A stretch of DNA of 64,000 bases, taken from NCBI GenBank assembly GCA_013397435.1, contig VZRG01001314.1, positions 1-64,000 on the forward strand, read 5' to 3'. Numbering within the stretch: the first letter of the stretch is position 1; each line of letters begins with the position of its first letter. The notes under the pieces were generated by a model. The model saw only the letters and a program-made list of their open reading frames with translations. It was not told the origin of the DNA and made no database searches. Shown piece by piece: positions 14,814 to 27,915 of the stretch. A program made the position numbers and the translations under genes. This stretch comes from Erythrocercus mccallii. Its lineage: Eukaryota; Chordata; Aves; Passeriformes; Dicruridae.

Positions 14814-14877
14814 AAAACACAGAAAAAAAAAACAAAAAAGCCACACCGAAAAACAAAACACAAAAACCCAAACCTGG
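14728..14877. repeat. A/C-only low-complexity tract with (CAA)n
   Basis: About 150 bases almost free of G and T on the plus strand, with a clean (AAC)n run of about ten units at 14782-14812 flanked by CAAA and poly-A variants. It directly follows the TARDBP CpG island. It creates a spurious poly-Gln frame on the plus strand. Confidence 0.85.
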
Positions 14878-15009
14878 TCACCTGGCGTGTTCGGCATGGA
14901 GAAGAACGAGGGGAAACCTCATCTCAGCCTACAGCTTCCTCGTGAGGGGCAGCGGAGGAGTAGCTCCGATCTCTGCTCTCTGCGACTAGCGACGGGACCC
15001 GAGGGAACG

Positions 15010-15236
15010 GCAGGAGGTGTGTCAGGGGAGGTTTAGGCAAATATATCGGGAAAAGATGCTTCCCCCAGAGGATGATCGGGCACTAAACAGCATCCCAGGG
15101 CAGTGGTCACGATCCCAAGGCTGCCAGAACTCAAGGCTCTCAGGGACAGGGTGGGATTGTTGGGCCGTGCTCTGCAGGAGTTGGACTGGATGATACTATG
15201 GGTCCCTTCCCACTTAAAGACTGTGATTTCTAGAAA
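15010..15236 (+). mobile_element. CR1 LINE, 3'-terminal fragment
   Basis: The order of motifs matches the end of avian CR1 elements: GGGGAGGTTTAGGC, then a degraded AAAGATGCTTCCC region, GGGCACTAAACAG, CCCAGGGCAGTGG, CAGGGACAGGGTGGG, GTTGGACTGGATGAT, GGGTCCCTTCCCA and a final GACTGTGATTTCT. This is the usual 5'-truncated form, with no reverse transcriptase region. It supports a bird or reptile source. Confidence 0.85.
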
Positions 15237-15317
15237 ACAACAACAACCAACCAAATAAAGCAAGCAAAAAAACCCAAACAAACAACAACCCAAACAAAAA
15301 ACAACCAAAACCCCCTC
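15237..15317. repeat. A/C-rich tract joined to the CR1 end
   Basis: CAACAACCAACC, CAAACAAACAACAACCC and similar words run on immediately after the CR1 3' end. CR1 copies normally end in short ATTCTATG-type repeats, so an A/C tail is not the usual ending and may be a separate simple repeat. Confidence 0.7.
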
Positions 15318-16878
15318 CAATAACTTAAGGGTAAAAACAAACCAATCGCAGTCCCCACAGACTCTTCTAACAAGGCCCAAGTAGTGGAGCAGTGTTTCCA
15401 GGGAAGATGAGGGGTCTCCAGCCCTGGGGAGAACTTTCGTGAGATTCATCTGAAGTGTACCCACAGCTCTTCCAGTTGCACAGGAGGAGACTCCACATGC
15501 CCTTGAAGATACGGTTTTCACAGAATTGGACAGAAGAGGATGGAAACATTAGAGATGGAATAATTCGTTATCAGCATCACACTGACAGTGCTGACGTCGA
15601 ATGTTGTCTGTAAATTGGAAAAGGACGCAAACCCTCTCGCCAACAAAGGCATGTGAGCGATACTCGCTGAGGCATCTTGGCGCTTGAACAGCCTCATTCT
15701 GCACTGGGTAGGAAGAATTGACCAACATGCCTCTGCAGATCTTGTGCAGGTATTCCCTGAGGACCTTGGGGAGAACTAGATTAACCAGGCTGACTAATGC
15801 AGCGTTTCATGGTTGGTCATTTCTGTGTCTCATACTTGTCTAGTCTGACACTGTCCCCAACAACTGGTTCATTGCTCAGAATCAATGTCTTCATTAATTC
15901 CTCAAGATGTTTGGGGGTTTTTGTGCCTGTCCCCCATTTACTGCCCTGCTCGCTGAGCTTGTATAAAACAATTTTTCAGAATTGGTATAAGTTTAAAAAA
16001 GCTAGTAATTCTAGCCCTGTCCTTTAATACCCAGTGTTTGCTATAACTTGGCTTAATCCTCCCTAAACCCAATTTCCCCATACTCAATTGAAAAGCTTAA
16101 TGGTTATATCTCATTATACAGTATTATAAACTTATGAACACCAAAGCCATTATGGCTGAGGAACACTCATGTTCTTACTGCTGCTTTTCTGCCTCTCAAA
16201 AAAAAAGTTGTTCAGAAGAGCTCATCTGCATAGGTTTTCCTGAGCTGCAATCAGAGGAAGGACAAGGCTGTGAGGAAGAGAATCACACGGAGGAGAAAAA
16301 CACTAGTGCTAGAAACATGGTATTTTCCACCTGGCCTTGTCTCTTTTATAAGGTTAACTGTATGCTTTCAGTAGCATCACCCACTAGGTAAACACTCAAA
16401 TTTTTATTTTTTTTTTACTTTGCAGTGAAAATACTAAAAAGCTATACATTAATAACTGTTCTATGGTTTTAGTCTGTCATTTTCCATCTGGATAATTGCC
16501 CTTCCATATCTCCAACTTATTTTAGTCTGGTGCTTTAGTAATGGGCTTGTCTGGTGTGAAAGTCACATTACCCAGGAGTCACACCAGAGACATCTGTATG
16601 CAATCAGTATTTATTACAAGGTCTGTATGAACAGGAAGCCACACAGGGTTGACATTAGCAGAGCTGTGAAGTCCTGCCTGCCATCATCATACCAAAAGTG
16701 CATAGAAAAAAATGCACTACAGAGCTTTCTCTAACAAGCTCAGCAAATTAACCTGTGGACTGTATTATAAGGAAAATAATTTTACCACCTTTTTCTCCAC
16801 TCATCTGCTCCTTTGTGGCACCCATCCAATCTGTGTACTCAGTATCCCTCTAGCTTGTCCTTCTTTGCACTGGTCTCC

Positions 16879-16975
16879 AAAAACAAACAACCCCCCCCTC
16901 ACCAAAAACAAACAAATAAACAAAACACGACAAAAAAAACCACAAAAAACCCCCAGAAAACCCCCCATAAAAATA
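16879..16975. repeat. A/C-only low-complexity tract
   Basis: A run of CAAACAAACAA, a C8 block, CAAATAAAC and CCACAAAAAACC words, nearly free of G and T. It is like the tracts at 14728, 15237 and 45968 and is the complement type of those at 42031 and 57051. Confidence 0.8.
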
Positions 16976-19900
16976 AAGGGCTATTATTAAGGACAGACAA
17001 CACTACTGCTTTAGAAAAGGTTAATCCACCACCTTGCATTAATGGCTTCTGCTGAGAGTATTTAAGACTCCCACTTTAGATTTCTTCAAGTGCAAAAATG
17101 GCTCCCAGCACCACTGAAGCTCAGGTCATCTATGCCAGTGTGACTTGAGACTCAGTCTTACCACTTAGCCACCATTTTCAACAGCATTCTGAGAGGACCT
17201 GACTAGATACAGGCTAACAAGAGAAAGTAATGCTCCTGAAATGCCTACATTTTCTAGTGATCCACAACGTATATCCCAAAGCCAGTTGCGGTGTTGCCAA
17301 GTCAGCATGGAGACAGCCAGTGTTGTTTGAACGTGCTGTGAGGATGGAGTGGTAATTGCATTGTGTCAACATTACCTGCTGCACGATTTCCACTCAGAGT
17401 TTAGCAATAGTGCTGTTGAAGAGGGCTGTTGTGGTACTGAGCCAGAGCGACCTCTATCTCACACAGCATCTGGTGGCAATTTCACTAATGAGCAGAGTAA
17501 GCATCAGCCTTGGACTAGATTTCATGCAGGTAAAATCTTGACAAGAGCAGGGAGCTCTCTGCTGGCTGTAAAACAGGGAGGGAAAGAAGGACAATTAGCC
17601 ATCAGAGAATTCTGCCCCAAAAACTTCTTCCTCAGGTTTGCCAACAAACAAGCTTAGAATTAAGCAAATGTCACTATCCCTTTTCTGTGTGAATCAGGAT
17701 TCTTACAGCACTTTCATTCTGCTATTTTGCATTATGATTAGGTTTAAGTTAAGCAATTAACAGTAGCATTGCTGTTGAAGTAAGTACACCAGCAGGCATA
17801 CCACTAGTTAATTCACACTGGCAATTCCGAGGGCCTATGGGTGCAGACAAATACAATATGTGGTACTAGCCATCGTGTATATTGACTTAAGTGTGGCCAC
17901 AGGCACAAAACAAAATGCAATACAATAACTATTTGCTGCTCTAGATTAAGTGTGCTCATGGGTACAAGCAAACTCAGTGTAATGATCAGCTGTTCACCCT
18001 CCTAGAAGCACTTGGGATGAAAAACAACATCAAATGGGCGCCTAAATGTAAGCTCCTGATACAAAAGGACCATGGAAATGTGGGTGCTGAAAAACATGAA
18101 GTGCCTGGGCCTATTCCTAATCACAGAGCAGTAAAAGACAGGAGAATTTAATGAATAATGGTGTATCAGTGTAGTCAGATTGTAGACAGTCTGATTTTGT
18201 CATTAGTTAATAAATCTGACCTTCCTTACTCAGTGGAAGTCTTTTATTTTCCCCCACAACATGAAGTGTCTCAGAATAATGCAGGAATATAAGGAGGATG
18301 AAAAGTTTCTCCATAAATATGTACCATAATTAAAGCTTTCCATTCACAAACAAGCTATCAACATAAAAAATTAATCACGCCCAGCAGTTTAAAACAACTA
18401 CTAAAGAAAAGTTTCCCTGAAACAAAATGAGTAGCTTTCACCCACGTAAAGTACCTGGAAAAATCACTTAGTCCATGGTACTCACACTCCTCTTAATTCC
18501 CTCAGTTAAGACAACACTTAAGACTTCATTATAGTGCCTGAAATATTTTAGCCACTTTTACCGTGATCCTATCAAATGATTATTCCAATTATCTCATTTC
18601 TAATCCATCTGGGATAGTTCAGTCCTGTTTTGTAAAGAGGAAGTGTCTGCATTCCTTTTGGTTCATATCCTTATTTACTTAACTCTTCCAGATTAGATTA
18701 GAACAGGTGATGTGTTTTTTAATCTCTCAGCAAACAAGGAAAATCAGATTTTTTTAGAGGTTTGGCTCTTCCAAAGTTCCCAAAGAGGTCAGTGGCTCAG
18801 TCGGGTCCTTTCAGCCCTAGTAGCTATTGAGTGAGGCTGGTTGGAGTCCATGTCACTGGAACTTCAGGGCACACTAGCCGGTTGTGGTGGTGCCCTGGCT
18901 GCTACTCACCAAACAAAAGGACTGGCCTGGCTGAGAGCTCTGGTAGGAACTAAGAATCTTCTGTAGTTACTGGAAATGCAAAGGGTGACAAAGAGGCCCC
19001 TCTGAGCTCCAAAGCCACTGCTGGCATTGGCCTGCTGGCTCTTACCTTTGTGAGCTGTGAAGAGTTCAGAACAGTGGGGATTATGTGCCATCTCCACCGT
19101 CTTGTTTGAGTGGTACCTGTGGGAACTGTCAAATGTTTGCATCTTGCACAGGGAATGCAAAATCCACTTTGCTCTGTTTTGTTTGGCAAAGTTAGATTAA
19201 ACCATCTTCAAGTCTTCTCCCTTGTCTTTCTAGAGCATCCCATAGCAGAGCCTGGGAAGAATTTCTCCCTGTGATTCACAGAAGTATCTAGTCAGTTCCC
19301 AGAGCTCAGTTCCCAGTGCTGGTGTGCCAGGCATCTTCTAAAGGAATTTGATGCCTTGTACAGTGTACTGGAGCTAGGATGCAGAGACTCTTTTTGGCTA
19401 GACTCTATAGTAACTCCTAGCATGGAAGAGCGTGAACTTCCATCAGCGTAGGTTGGCATAAGTGAATGGGTAAAACCCACAGACTGGAAACTGGTCCATA
19501 AAATTGCGTTTGTTGGTGTGTGACAGGTTCTAAATACCGAATACAAACATTGGAATTTACACAGGGTGTCGGAAATAGACTCCTTCAAAAGCCACAGGTG
19601 GCTTGGGTAAGGTGTAGCAACTATTTCTGTAACACCTGGAATAGTGTAAAGGACAGCTTTGGCAGGATCTGTTCACAAGCTGTTTTGTCTAGTTTTCCTT
19701 CTGTGTTTTTCTCTTTTCTGCTTTTCTCTCAAGGACAGGGCAGACAGTCTGACTATTTTTTTGCTGGTTTCGAATGATGCACATTGAAGCAAGAGCTGAA
19801 GGAGAGGACAAAGACTCTTTTTAAAATAGTTAGGCTTTACTGCCTGGTGATATTTTTTCAAAATACATTTACTGAAGATTTATGTAAAATCTATCTTTTG

Positions 19901-22900
19901 TCTACTTAAAATATCTCAAATGGATGTAGAGGTCAAAATTTAATGCATATGGGTTTTCATTATTTTAAATCATTTGCAATATAAATGATTTATGATGATA
20001 TCAGACCTTTGTTCTTTGGCTGTCCACCATAAATTGAGGCTCACCCAAATTTCCAGCCTTAGCTGTATTTCTGCATTCCCTGTGCCAGTATCTATAACCT
20101 CAGATCTGTGATCCTTCATGTAAATGACTTTCGATGAGGAAAGGAAGGGAACATATAATTTTCCTTAATACAGGTAATTTTGAAAGAGGAGCAAGACCTT
20201 TACATGAGAAATAGTTGACATCCACAGAAAGGGGAGAACTAATGCTTGTAGAAGTGAAAGTCATCCTTGATGAGGGTGGCGCAAGCTACCGATCAACCAA
20301 ACGTGACCAAATGGACTTTTTGTGTAGTTGAAACTGCCAGAGGTGATCGACTTCCATCTTTCTCTTTCTGAATTTTTTCATGTCTTCTTTTTGCCCGTAA
20401 ATTTATAATGCATTTAATTAATCCAGTTCTGGCCAGTAATGTTGTAGGTAACTGCTTGGGAAACTGAGGTATTAGGAAAAGCCAGCTCCCCAGGGTCATT
20501 CTGTGAGCCCATAGTGAAAAACCTTAGTGACACCTGACATCCAGGGTTGTGCTGTCATGACAAACCTGCTCCTAACAACCATAAAAATTTTGAAACACTC
20601 AGACTTTTTGAAAGACCTTGTGAAAGCTGCATTCATTATCATGTTTGCAAGTTGTCCTATGACAGTTAATGCATACAGACCTTTGGATCCATCACAGACT
20701 TGAATATTTGAAGCCTTCCCAGCTCAGTAGTTACTGAAAATTGCTGCCACCAAACAGCTCTTCTGTGGCTACACTACAAGAATTAAACCCTGAATTCAAC
20801 CCAGTTTCTCATCCGTAGATGTCATCTCAAAACCTGTGACATCAAGACTCTGCCACACCTCTAATTTCTACTCATGAAAGACACTTAAATCTGAAACAAA
20901 CATTGTATTTTTGCGAACTTCCTGTACCACTTAGCCTTGACACAACCCCCTTCCTGCTCTCTCACAGGATGGATTTCTGTTTTCACTGTTTCATGCATTA
21001 TTGCTCATGCATGTAGGTTTTAGTGTACCTCCAAAATTTGACCTGCCTGAAGAATTGTAGCAATTCTGAGCCATATCGTAAATTACAGCAGTATCCTAAG
21101 GGGAATCCTACTGCTGACATCCAGGCTGTCTGTGCAGTCCTCTGTGTATAGGAGTGTCTGACAAGGCCCGTTTATCTCTCTTTGCTGTCTTTCTGACAGT
21201 GTTCGTCCTTAACATAAAACAGCACTGCTAGCAATCTTAACCCTGAAGTCAGAGTGGGGTCAGACGTTGTGGTGGGCCTGCATATGCTTTCCTGCATTCG
21301 AGTTTCCAGTGGCTTTACCACAATTAGATCCAGTGAGAAAATCTCAGTGTAGTCCTGATTTATGTGCAAGAGTGCAGAGGAGAGCAAAAGCTTTTAGTTT
21401 CTTGGGAAGTAGTTAGGGATTAAGGCCAATAAAAGGACAGTCATGTCAATTACATCCCAAAAAAAGAAAATTCAAGTGAAAGTCCTGGCTCCTGGACTGT
21501 TTCTGGGCTGGCAAATGTTCACAGTTTCCTTGGCAGATCCTGCTTAAGGCTAATGGACCCATTTAGATCCCCTCCCATACACCATGGCATCAGTTTGACC
21601 GTTCTGAGGGAGGCCTGGTAGGAGTCTGATAATTCAGCATTTTTTTCTGAAATGAAATTAGGGAATGCATTCAATATTTTAAGATCTCTGATGCTCTCTT
21701 GTCAGGAATCTCCACTGAACCTGGCACTTCATTCCAGACGTGGCTGAGGGAAGAAAACCTCATGCAAAGTGCAAGGCTGACACCTGGAGGGACTGCAAGA
21801 GGCAAATGGGGAGCCTGGAGCAGCCACACATCCTGCAACACAGCTGAGTAGGGAAAGCTCAGAGGGGGTGGCAGATCCCAGGATTTGAAAGTATGCTTTT
21901 CTAGTGAAGGGATGCTTTCAAAATGCTTCTGATTCCCCTTTTCCAACAATAAAGAAAAATACAGATTTCTATTTCAGATTTTCCATGCCTATTTTTAGGA
22001 GTAGAGAAGAAATACAGGAGCTGTGTCAATTCATTCACTTCTTCCACGGTCAGAAATATTTGGATCAAAACTTACCTTGGTCAATAAGCTGCTACAAATA
22101 ATGCAAGGTCATTTTTTCAGTTGGTTGGTCTAATATATTTGAATTGCTGTGTATCAGACTTCCCACTGCTTTGCCATTTCCTTAACTCTGTGTTGAGTTT
22201 CTGAAACACAGACTTGCAGAGCAATTCCTGCAGTCAAAGCTGCCACTGGAAGATTTGGCATTAGGCAGTTTTCACGTCTGGTTCTGCCAGCACCCACGTT
22301 AAGGCTTTTCCTGAAGCTGATCCTAATCAAGGAAAGGAAGGCAGCTTGTGGGACAAAGTCTTCATGCTTTTCGAAATTTGCTTTCCAGCCTGGCAGTCAC
22401 TCTTTCATAACACTTGGTTCAAATCTTTTCAGTAATCTGTCTTCGCTGCTCTGTATTAGTGAATGCTTGTTTTGTTTGATCTAATTTTAGAATATGTTAA
22501 TAACTCAGTTATTTACTGTTTTGGCATTACCATACACTTAGTAGCTCACAGACCCAAAAATTAGATGTCCGTTACATATGCTTAATTCTCTTTTGTCATT
22601 TCCAGTGTGGTTCCAATCATAAAATTTGCTTATCAGTGAGTAGTTGCTTATGGAAGTGGGAAAAAGAAACCAAAAAAAACAAAACGACCAACAGTTATTT
22701 TCAGAACTCTTTTATGCAGTTCTATTATCCCACCTGCAGTATAACTCCCCGAGTCTCCACGTCTTCTCTGCTGTACCTTGATACTGATTGACTGCATTTC
22801 TTTCCCTTCTAGCCTTCTGACTCCCAAAATATCACTGATGCTTGATTCATCCCGAAGAGCATACTAAAGCGCTACAAACATTCTCCACCCAGACTAGCCT

Positions 22901-25250
22901 AAAGGGTGAGCCATGAAAACACTTGCTCTGTTCTGGTGGGTGGAAGAGAGGTGCATTGAAAGCTTCAGGACCAGCACGGGGCATGGGGTGCACTGGGGAT
23001 GCTGCTTTTCAGCAGAGACTTGGAGGTCTAATGCCATCTCTGTGGCATACTGTTTCTTCAGTGCTTCTCATTAACTGTGCCATGACTAACAAGGCAGCAG
23101 CGTCTTTCTCCCCTGTCCACCCAGACAATACTGCCAATTCTGGATTGTCAGTTACACTGAATTACACTGGATGACTTGTGGTTACTCATTGATGTGGACA
23201 AATAACAATTCAAGGTTAAGGGTGAACCCTGGCCACTAAACTTGTTTTGCTTGTGCATCATTGTAGACTTAAAACCTGGCTCTTGCTGACATTTTATTAA
23301 CCCAATTTGTCATTCTCCTAACCCCCATTATTCAACCCAGGCAGATTATTTGCTTTGAAAAGATGTATAGATAGCTTCCATGTAAATTCTAAGTAGAGCC
23401 AGATGCTGCAGCTAGATTCTAGAGGGAGTTACAATCATGAGATATGTGCTGGTAAATAACTTCTATTCTAGATGCTTCCAAACATGGTGACATTCTCTCT
23501 GTTTAGGTACTGTCTGAACTCTGATTCCTGCAAGGCAGCTTGGCACCAGTATGGGCAATTGTCCACATTCATATCTTCAGACCTGTGTGTGTTCCCAAAG
23601 AGATCAGCAAAGGTAAACTTAAGCACATATTTAAAGTTAAGTTCTCTTGCTTTGACTACCCCTTCCTAAGTGACTCCTTCTGAATCTTCCAAAAATAAAG
23701 CGTTCAAGTTAAGAATAACTTGCTGCCTTCCAGTGAATTCATCATTTCCAGCTTAAAGAGAGAAATCCAAGAAGCATCAATAAATCTACTTTGACAGTGG
23801 AGCAAAGAGCCGCAAAAGGAGTAACCTGTCAAGGTAATGTGACTTAATTTCTCAGAGAACGACCCTTTTTTATAAATGAAATAAAAATGCCAGCAAAGTG
23901 AAATAGCAGGAAATGTCACACTTGATTGTCTCTCAGTAGAACAGAAATTAAATAAAAAGAAGGCAAGGTAAACGACAAGGTTTTACATTTAACGAGGGAA
24001 GTAATAACATAAACTGAGAATAATAACATCCACTGAAAATCTATGCACAGCAACCTGGGGCTGTGTTCCCACAGAAACATTCATTTAATGTACACATTTT
24101 TCCTTGAACAAAAAGCGGATTCTGTGCTGGGAGTGCAGGATTCGTGGAGATACTGTGGTCGGACATACGGGGGCAGCCTTACCTGCAGGTTATCACAGCC
24201 TTGCAACACCGTGGCTGGGCCGCTGCAGCCAGCACTTTGGCCTCCCAGGTTCCCATGGCTAGCTCTGGAGCTTTGCCCCTTTCCAAACAAGGGACCCATG
24301 CAGGCTTTCCAGATTTCCTTATTCAAAGGATGAGCACTGTCCCTTTAAATAAACACAGACAGTCCAAATGGGAACTGAAGCTCAGGCTACTCTCAGTTAT
24401 GAAACCTCCCTTTCAGAGCTCACAGGCTCAGGGGCCGCTGCTACACTCTGAGGTTAATAATCAGTTTTAATATTCACTTAGGGGGCTGTAAAAAAAGAAT
24501 GAAAATTTCCTAATTTGAAAATGGACTTGATTGGCAGCTTTATTATCTCTATAAGGTACGTGGCATTCCACACAATCAAGTCATTTTTCAAAATAATCTC
24601 ACTGCTTAAGTCGTACATGCTGCTAATTGCATTTTAATAAGTCTCTTTAAAATCTTTCCATATTTTTTAATATCCTAATATTAGATAAGTGATTGCTGGG
24701 GACACTGGAGGGCACTGAGGTTTATAGAAAGAGGAACACCATAATGAAGCTTCATTGGGATGGCATCACCAAACAATTGCTGTGATAGCAACATTCCCAA
24801 GCTTGGAGAAATGCCAGCTGTTCCCCCCCTAGAACTGACTCAGGCACAAGGCTGAGGCTCAGGACTGACACAGAAAATGGATGCTTTTTTGCAGCATAAA
24901 ATGGCCTCTTTCCGTCTTGGAAATGACTGAGGAACTGTCCACTTTGGATTTGGAAAGGATTTGGGAACTGTTTTTTCTCCATTGAACAATGACTTTGAAA
25001 CACACTTTTGTTTTGCTTGTGGTTCTGGCTTGAAAATGAAAGTTCATTTGTTGTTGTTTTTTTAATTGTGTCAAGGTTAGACAGAAGGAAGATTTTTTTT
25101 TTCCCCAGCACTATACATGTAGTAGCAGACAATGGGAAAGGCTTCCATGGAATTAGAAACTAAGGCTGCAAGTAGATGAGATGAGTCCATCTCAAAGATG
25201 AAACCCAGCTGGGAGAGCATTTGGGAAAAATGTAGTATGGTGTGGGATTA

Positions 25251-25280
25251 TTGGGACAGGGAGCATTGGGACAGGGAGCA
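25251..25280. repeat. 15-bp tandem duplication
   Basis: Two perfect copies of TTGGGACAGGGAGCA, one after the other. Confidence 0.9.
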
Positions 25281-26843
25281 TTATCCAAGAACACCAATCC
25301 AAACTTAATCACTCTAAAATTAAAAAGCAAAAAAATAAAAAAGCAAAGAACTCAATCAGCAGGGCGTGGGCGGGGGGCTGAACTGACAAACTGCAAATTC
25401 AAGTACCCTGAAAACCAAAAAATTTCCAACTCCGATCCAACTAGATTCCCATGTGTGCATCCACAGGGTTAGCTATTGCAGCAGTTACAACCCAGTGGTG
25501 CAGGCAGGTACTCCATGACATTCCATGTGCAGAGCCAAATATTGTCTATTGTAAGTCTGGTTTTATATCGAAAGTGCTTTCTTCTCTCTGTATATAAAGT
25601 TGTGTTTCTCCAAATTATGACTGTTGGGCAACTAACACCACTTTCAGTGTAAGTTAACACCGTTGTCCATGAGGGAGAAATATAATCCCAAAATAATGTG
25701 TAACTGGCTTTTAGGGAACTTTACTGGGATAAAGGGACTTCTTTTGCCAAAACAGAATGGCAGTGCAAAATTTTACATTATATTGCATTTTGTCCTCTGC
25801 AATTTGTGTACTAGGACCTGAGATCAAAAAGTTAGTTTGAGAACAATAATGACTTTTATGTATTGCCTGCTTTTATATGATTTTTCCTCCCGACTCTTGT
25901 CTTCTGAAATCATACTATAATAAATCACAATATCAGTTTCAGTTTTAAAAATAATCAAGCTTTTAGCAGTTCATTATTAGTAAAGGAAACCGGAAAAAAA
26001 TGTGATATCTTCTTGAAGATTCAAAACCTAGGAAAGAAATACAGAGAATCTATAACTTTTTTTTCCCCAGTCCCATAATATTTAAATAAAGTTGTTTTTG
26101 GAACCCAAAAATTACTTTTAGTACTTGAAATGGACAATACTGATATAAACATCTTGCATTAGTTTGTTTGAAAGTGAGCCATTTTCTGACTAACTGAAGC
26201 TCTGTCCATCCATATGTTTTTTCTGTGCATCATCAGAGAATCCTTGGACTCAGTCCATCATATCTTTAGGTCTGATCTTACTCCCACTGAAACCCAGAGG
26301 AGTTCTGTCCCTGATCACCAATTAAAAATGGATCAAGCTCAATTTTACCATATAGTACAAATAAGAATGGTTTGTTAATACTAAATTTCTGATTACTAGT
26401 TGTGCATCTTTTGTGGTTTTAAGGTGCATGAGATGCCACTGTAAAGAAGTCAGTGTATCTGACATAAGCCATGACATAGAAAAGGGTTGTCATGTCTTGC
26501 TCTCTTCTCCTCCTTTTCCTTCTGAGAGTAAGAGCAGAAGGTCTTCTTTTGCACTGACAGGCTGGGAGGCACATGTTCAGCGAACTTCTGCACAGGAAGT
26601 AAGTGTCCAGGTCATATTTATCCCTTTTCATGTGGTTCTTTTAATCCCCCAGATTGGGTTTCAGAAGAGTTTTACAGTTTCAGTTTTACAAAGCAAACCT
26701 TCCTTTAATGTTGGCATTTTAAAGAAAAAGCTTCAGTCAAAACATGTGTGTTTTACACCAGCCAGATGTGACATTCAGGGGAACAGGCCACAATGTGGCA
26801 GCCATTGCTCCACTGCAAAATCTGGACATCAAATGGGGCCTAC

Positions 26844-26889
26844 NNNNNNNNNNNNNNNNNNNNNNNNNNNNNNNNNNNNNNNNNNNNNN
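26844..26889. other. Assembly gap (46 Ns)
   Basis: A run of 46 undetermined bases, next to an 11-base G run on its right. The gap probably reflects failed sequencing through a G-rich homopolymer. Any frame drawn across it is meaningless. Confidence 0.99.
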
Positions 26890-26900
26890 GGGGGGGGGGG
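26890..26900. repeat. G11 homopolymer at the gap edge
   Basis: Eleven G bases directly after the gap, followed by AGAGA and A8. The true length may be larger, since the gap cuts into it. Confidence 0.9.
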
Positions 26901-27764
26901 AGAGAAAAAAAATTTTTTAGAAAAAGTCCCCAAGAAAGTTATAGATTATGACCATAGCCAGCATTGCTACAACTGGCATACCAGTATCCTGTATGGCCAC
27001 ATGACAGAGCACAGTCCTACTGTGCACAGACCTGTACACCTAAAAATGCATTCTTGCCTAAAAATGGTTAAATTAAAACAAAACAAGAGGAGTTAAGGGT
27101 AGCAGAAGAACATTTACATGTCCAGCACTGCACCAGAGTCAGTGGCTACTCCAGAAATAAAACCTGACTCTTCACAACTTCCACTGAGCTTCACTGTCCT
27201 TGTAACCTGCTCTTTCTAGGGCCTAATTATGGTCATTTTAATTAAAAAATAATGAGAGACAATCAGACTCTTAACTTCCTCTACGACTTAACTCACAGCC
27301 ATGCCACGTGGGGCAGGTCCCATTTTCAGCTGTCCCCTCTAAGTTACGGTCAGCTGTGACAGGGTAGGGACATTTTTGTACCTCTGAAAGCCCTTCCTGA
27401 GAGTGTTCTGTGTACACAGCTGGAGTTTACACTGGAGAGAAGGCTTTTAGCAGCCCGTGATGTGGCTGGTGGGTCAGCAGGGCCCATGTCTGTGGGAGAC
27501 TGTGGCCAGTTTGGGGGCCTGAGGCAGCCACCATTTCCTGTAATTTTTTGCCATTTTTCCCAGTCCATCAGGCAGTTCCTCAGGAGGAGCAAGCATCAGT
27601 CTCCTGCCATGGCTCCCTTTTCCTCATGGTCTGTGCAGCACTATCTGGCTGTGTCATCTACATGGAGCTGTGCTGGTTCCTCAGTAAGCTGAGTACTGGG
27701 CACCCTCTCCATGGCCACCATGTTGTGACCGTTGGAGCCCCCTGACGAGTCCCTCAGGGGCTGT

Positions 27765-27915
27765 TGCTGCTCTGCGTTGGGCCAGCTGAGACTGGGCTGG
27801 GGCCGTTAAGGCTGACCTGAGGGGTTTAAGGATGAGCTGAGGCAGTTGAGGCAGTTGAGAAAAGGCTTAGGCAGAAAAGGAGGCTCTGAGGCAGAACTGA
27901 GGAATCTGAGGCCTT
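27765..27915. repeat. Degenerate short tandem repeat (GAGGCAGTT type)
   Basis: Words such as CTGAGGCAGTTGAGGCAGTT, CTTAGGCAGAAAAGGAGG and CTGAGGCAGAACTGAGGAA recur every 10-20 bases. This looks like a decayed minisatellite, purine-biased on the plus strand. Confidence 0.55.

Larger units (their letters stand above)
15318..26843. other. Intergenic stretch upstream of TARDBP, no gene supported
   Basis: About 11.5 kb with only short, unrelated open frames on both strands and no splice-linked coding signal. It holds an A/C tract at 16879-16975, a 15-bp tandem duplication at 25251-25280 and an AT-rich block near 24470-24670 that looks like a regulatory element. No tRNA or rRNA was seen. Confidence 0.6.

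Noticed and set aside
13896..14945. Long frames on both strands of the TARDBP CpG island, including one ending in poly-Gln
   Set aside because: GC-rich DNA has few stops, and the Gln run is simply the (CAA)n repeat. Composition is not protein-like.
26413..27096. 227-codon plus-strand frame
   Set aside because: It runs through the 46-N gap and a poly-G run; neither half has a recognisable domain.
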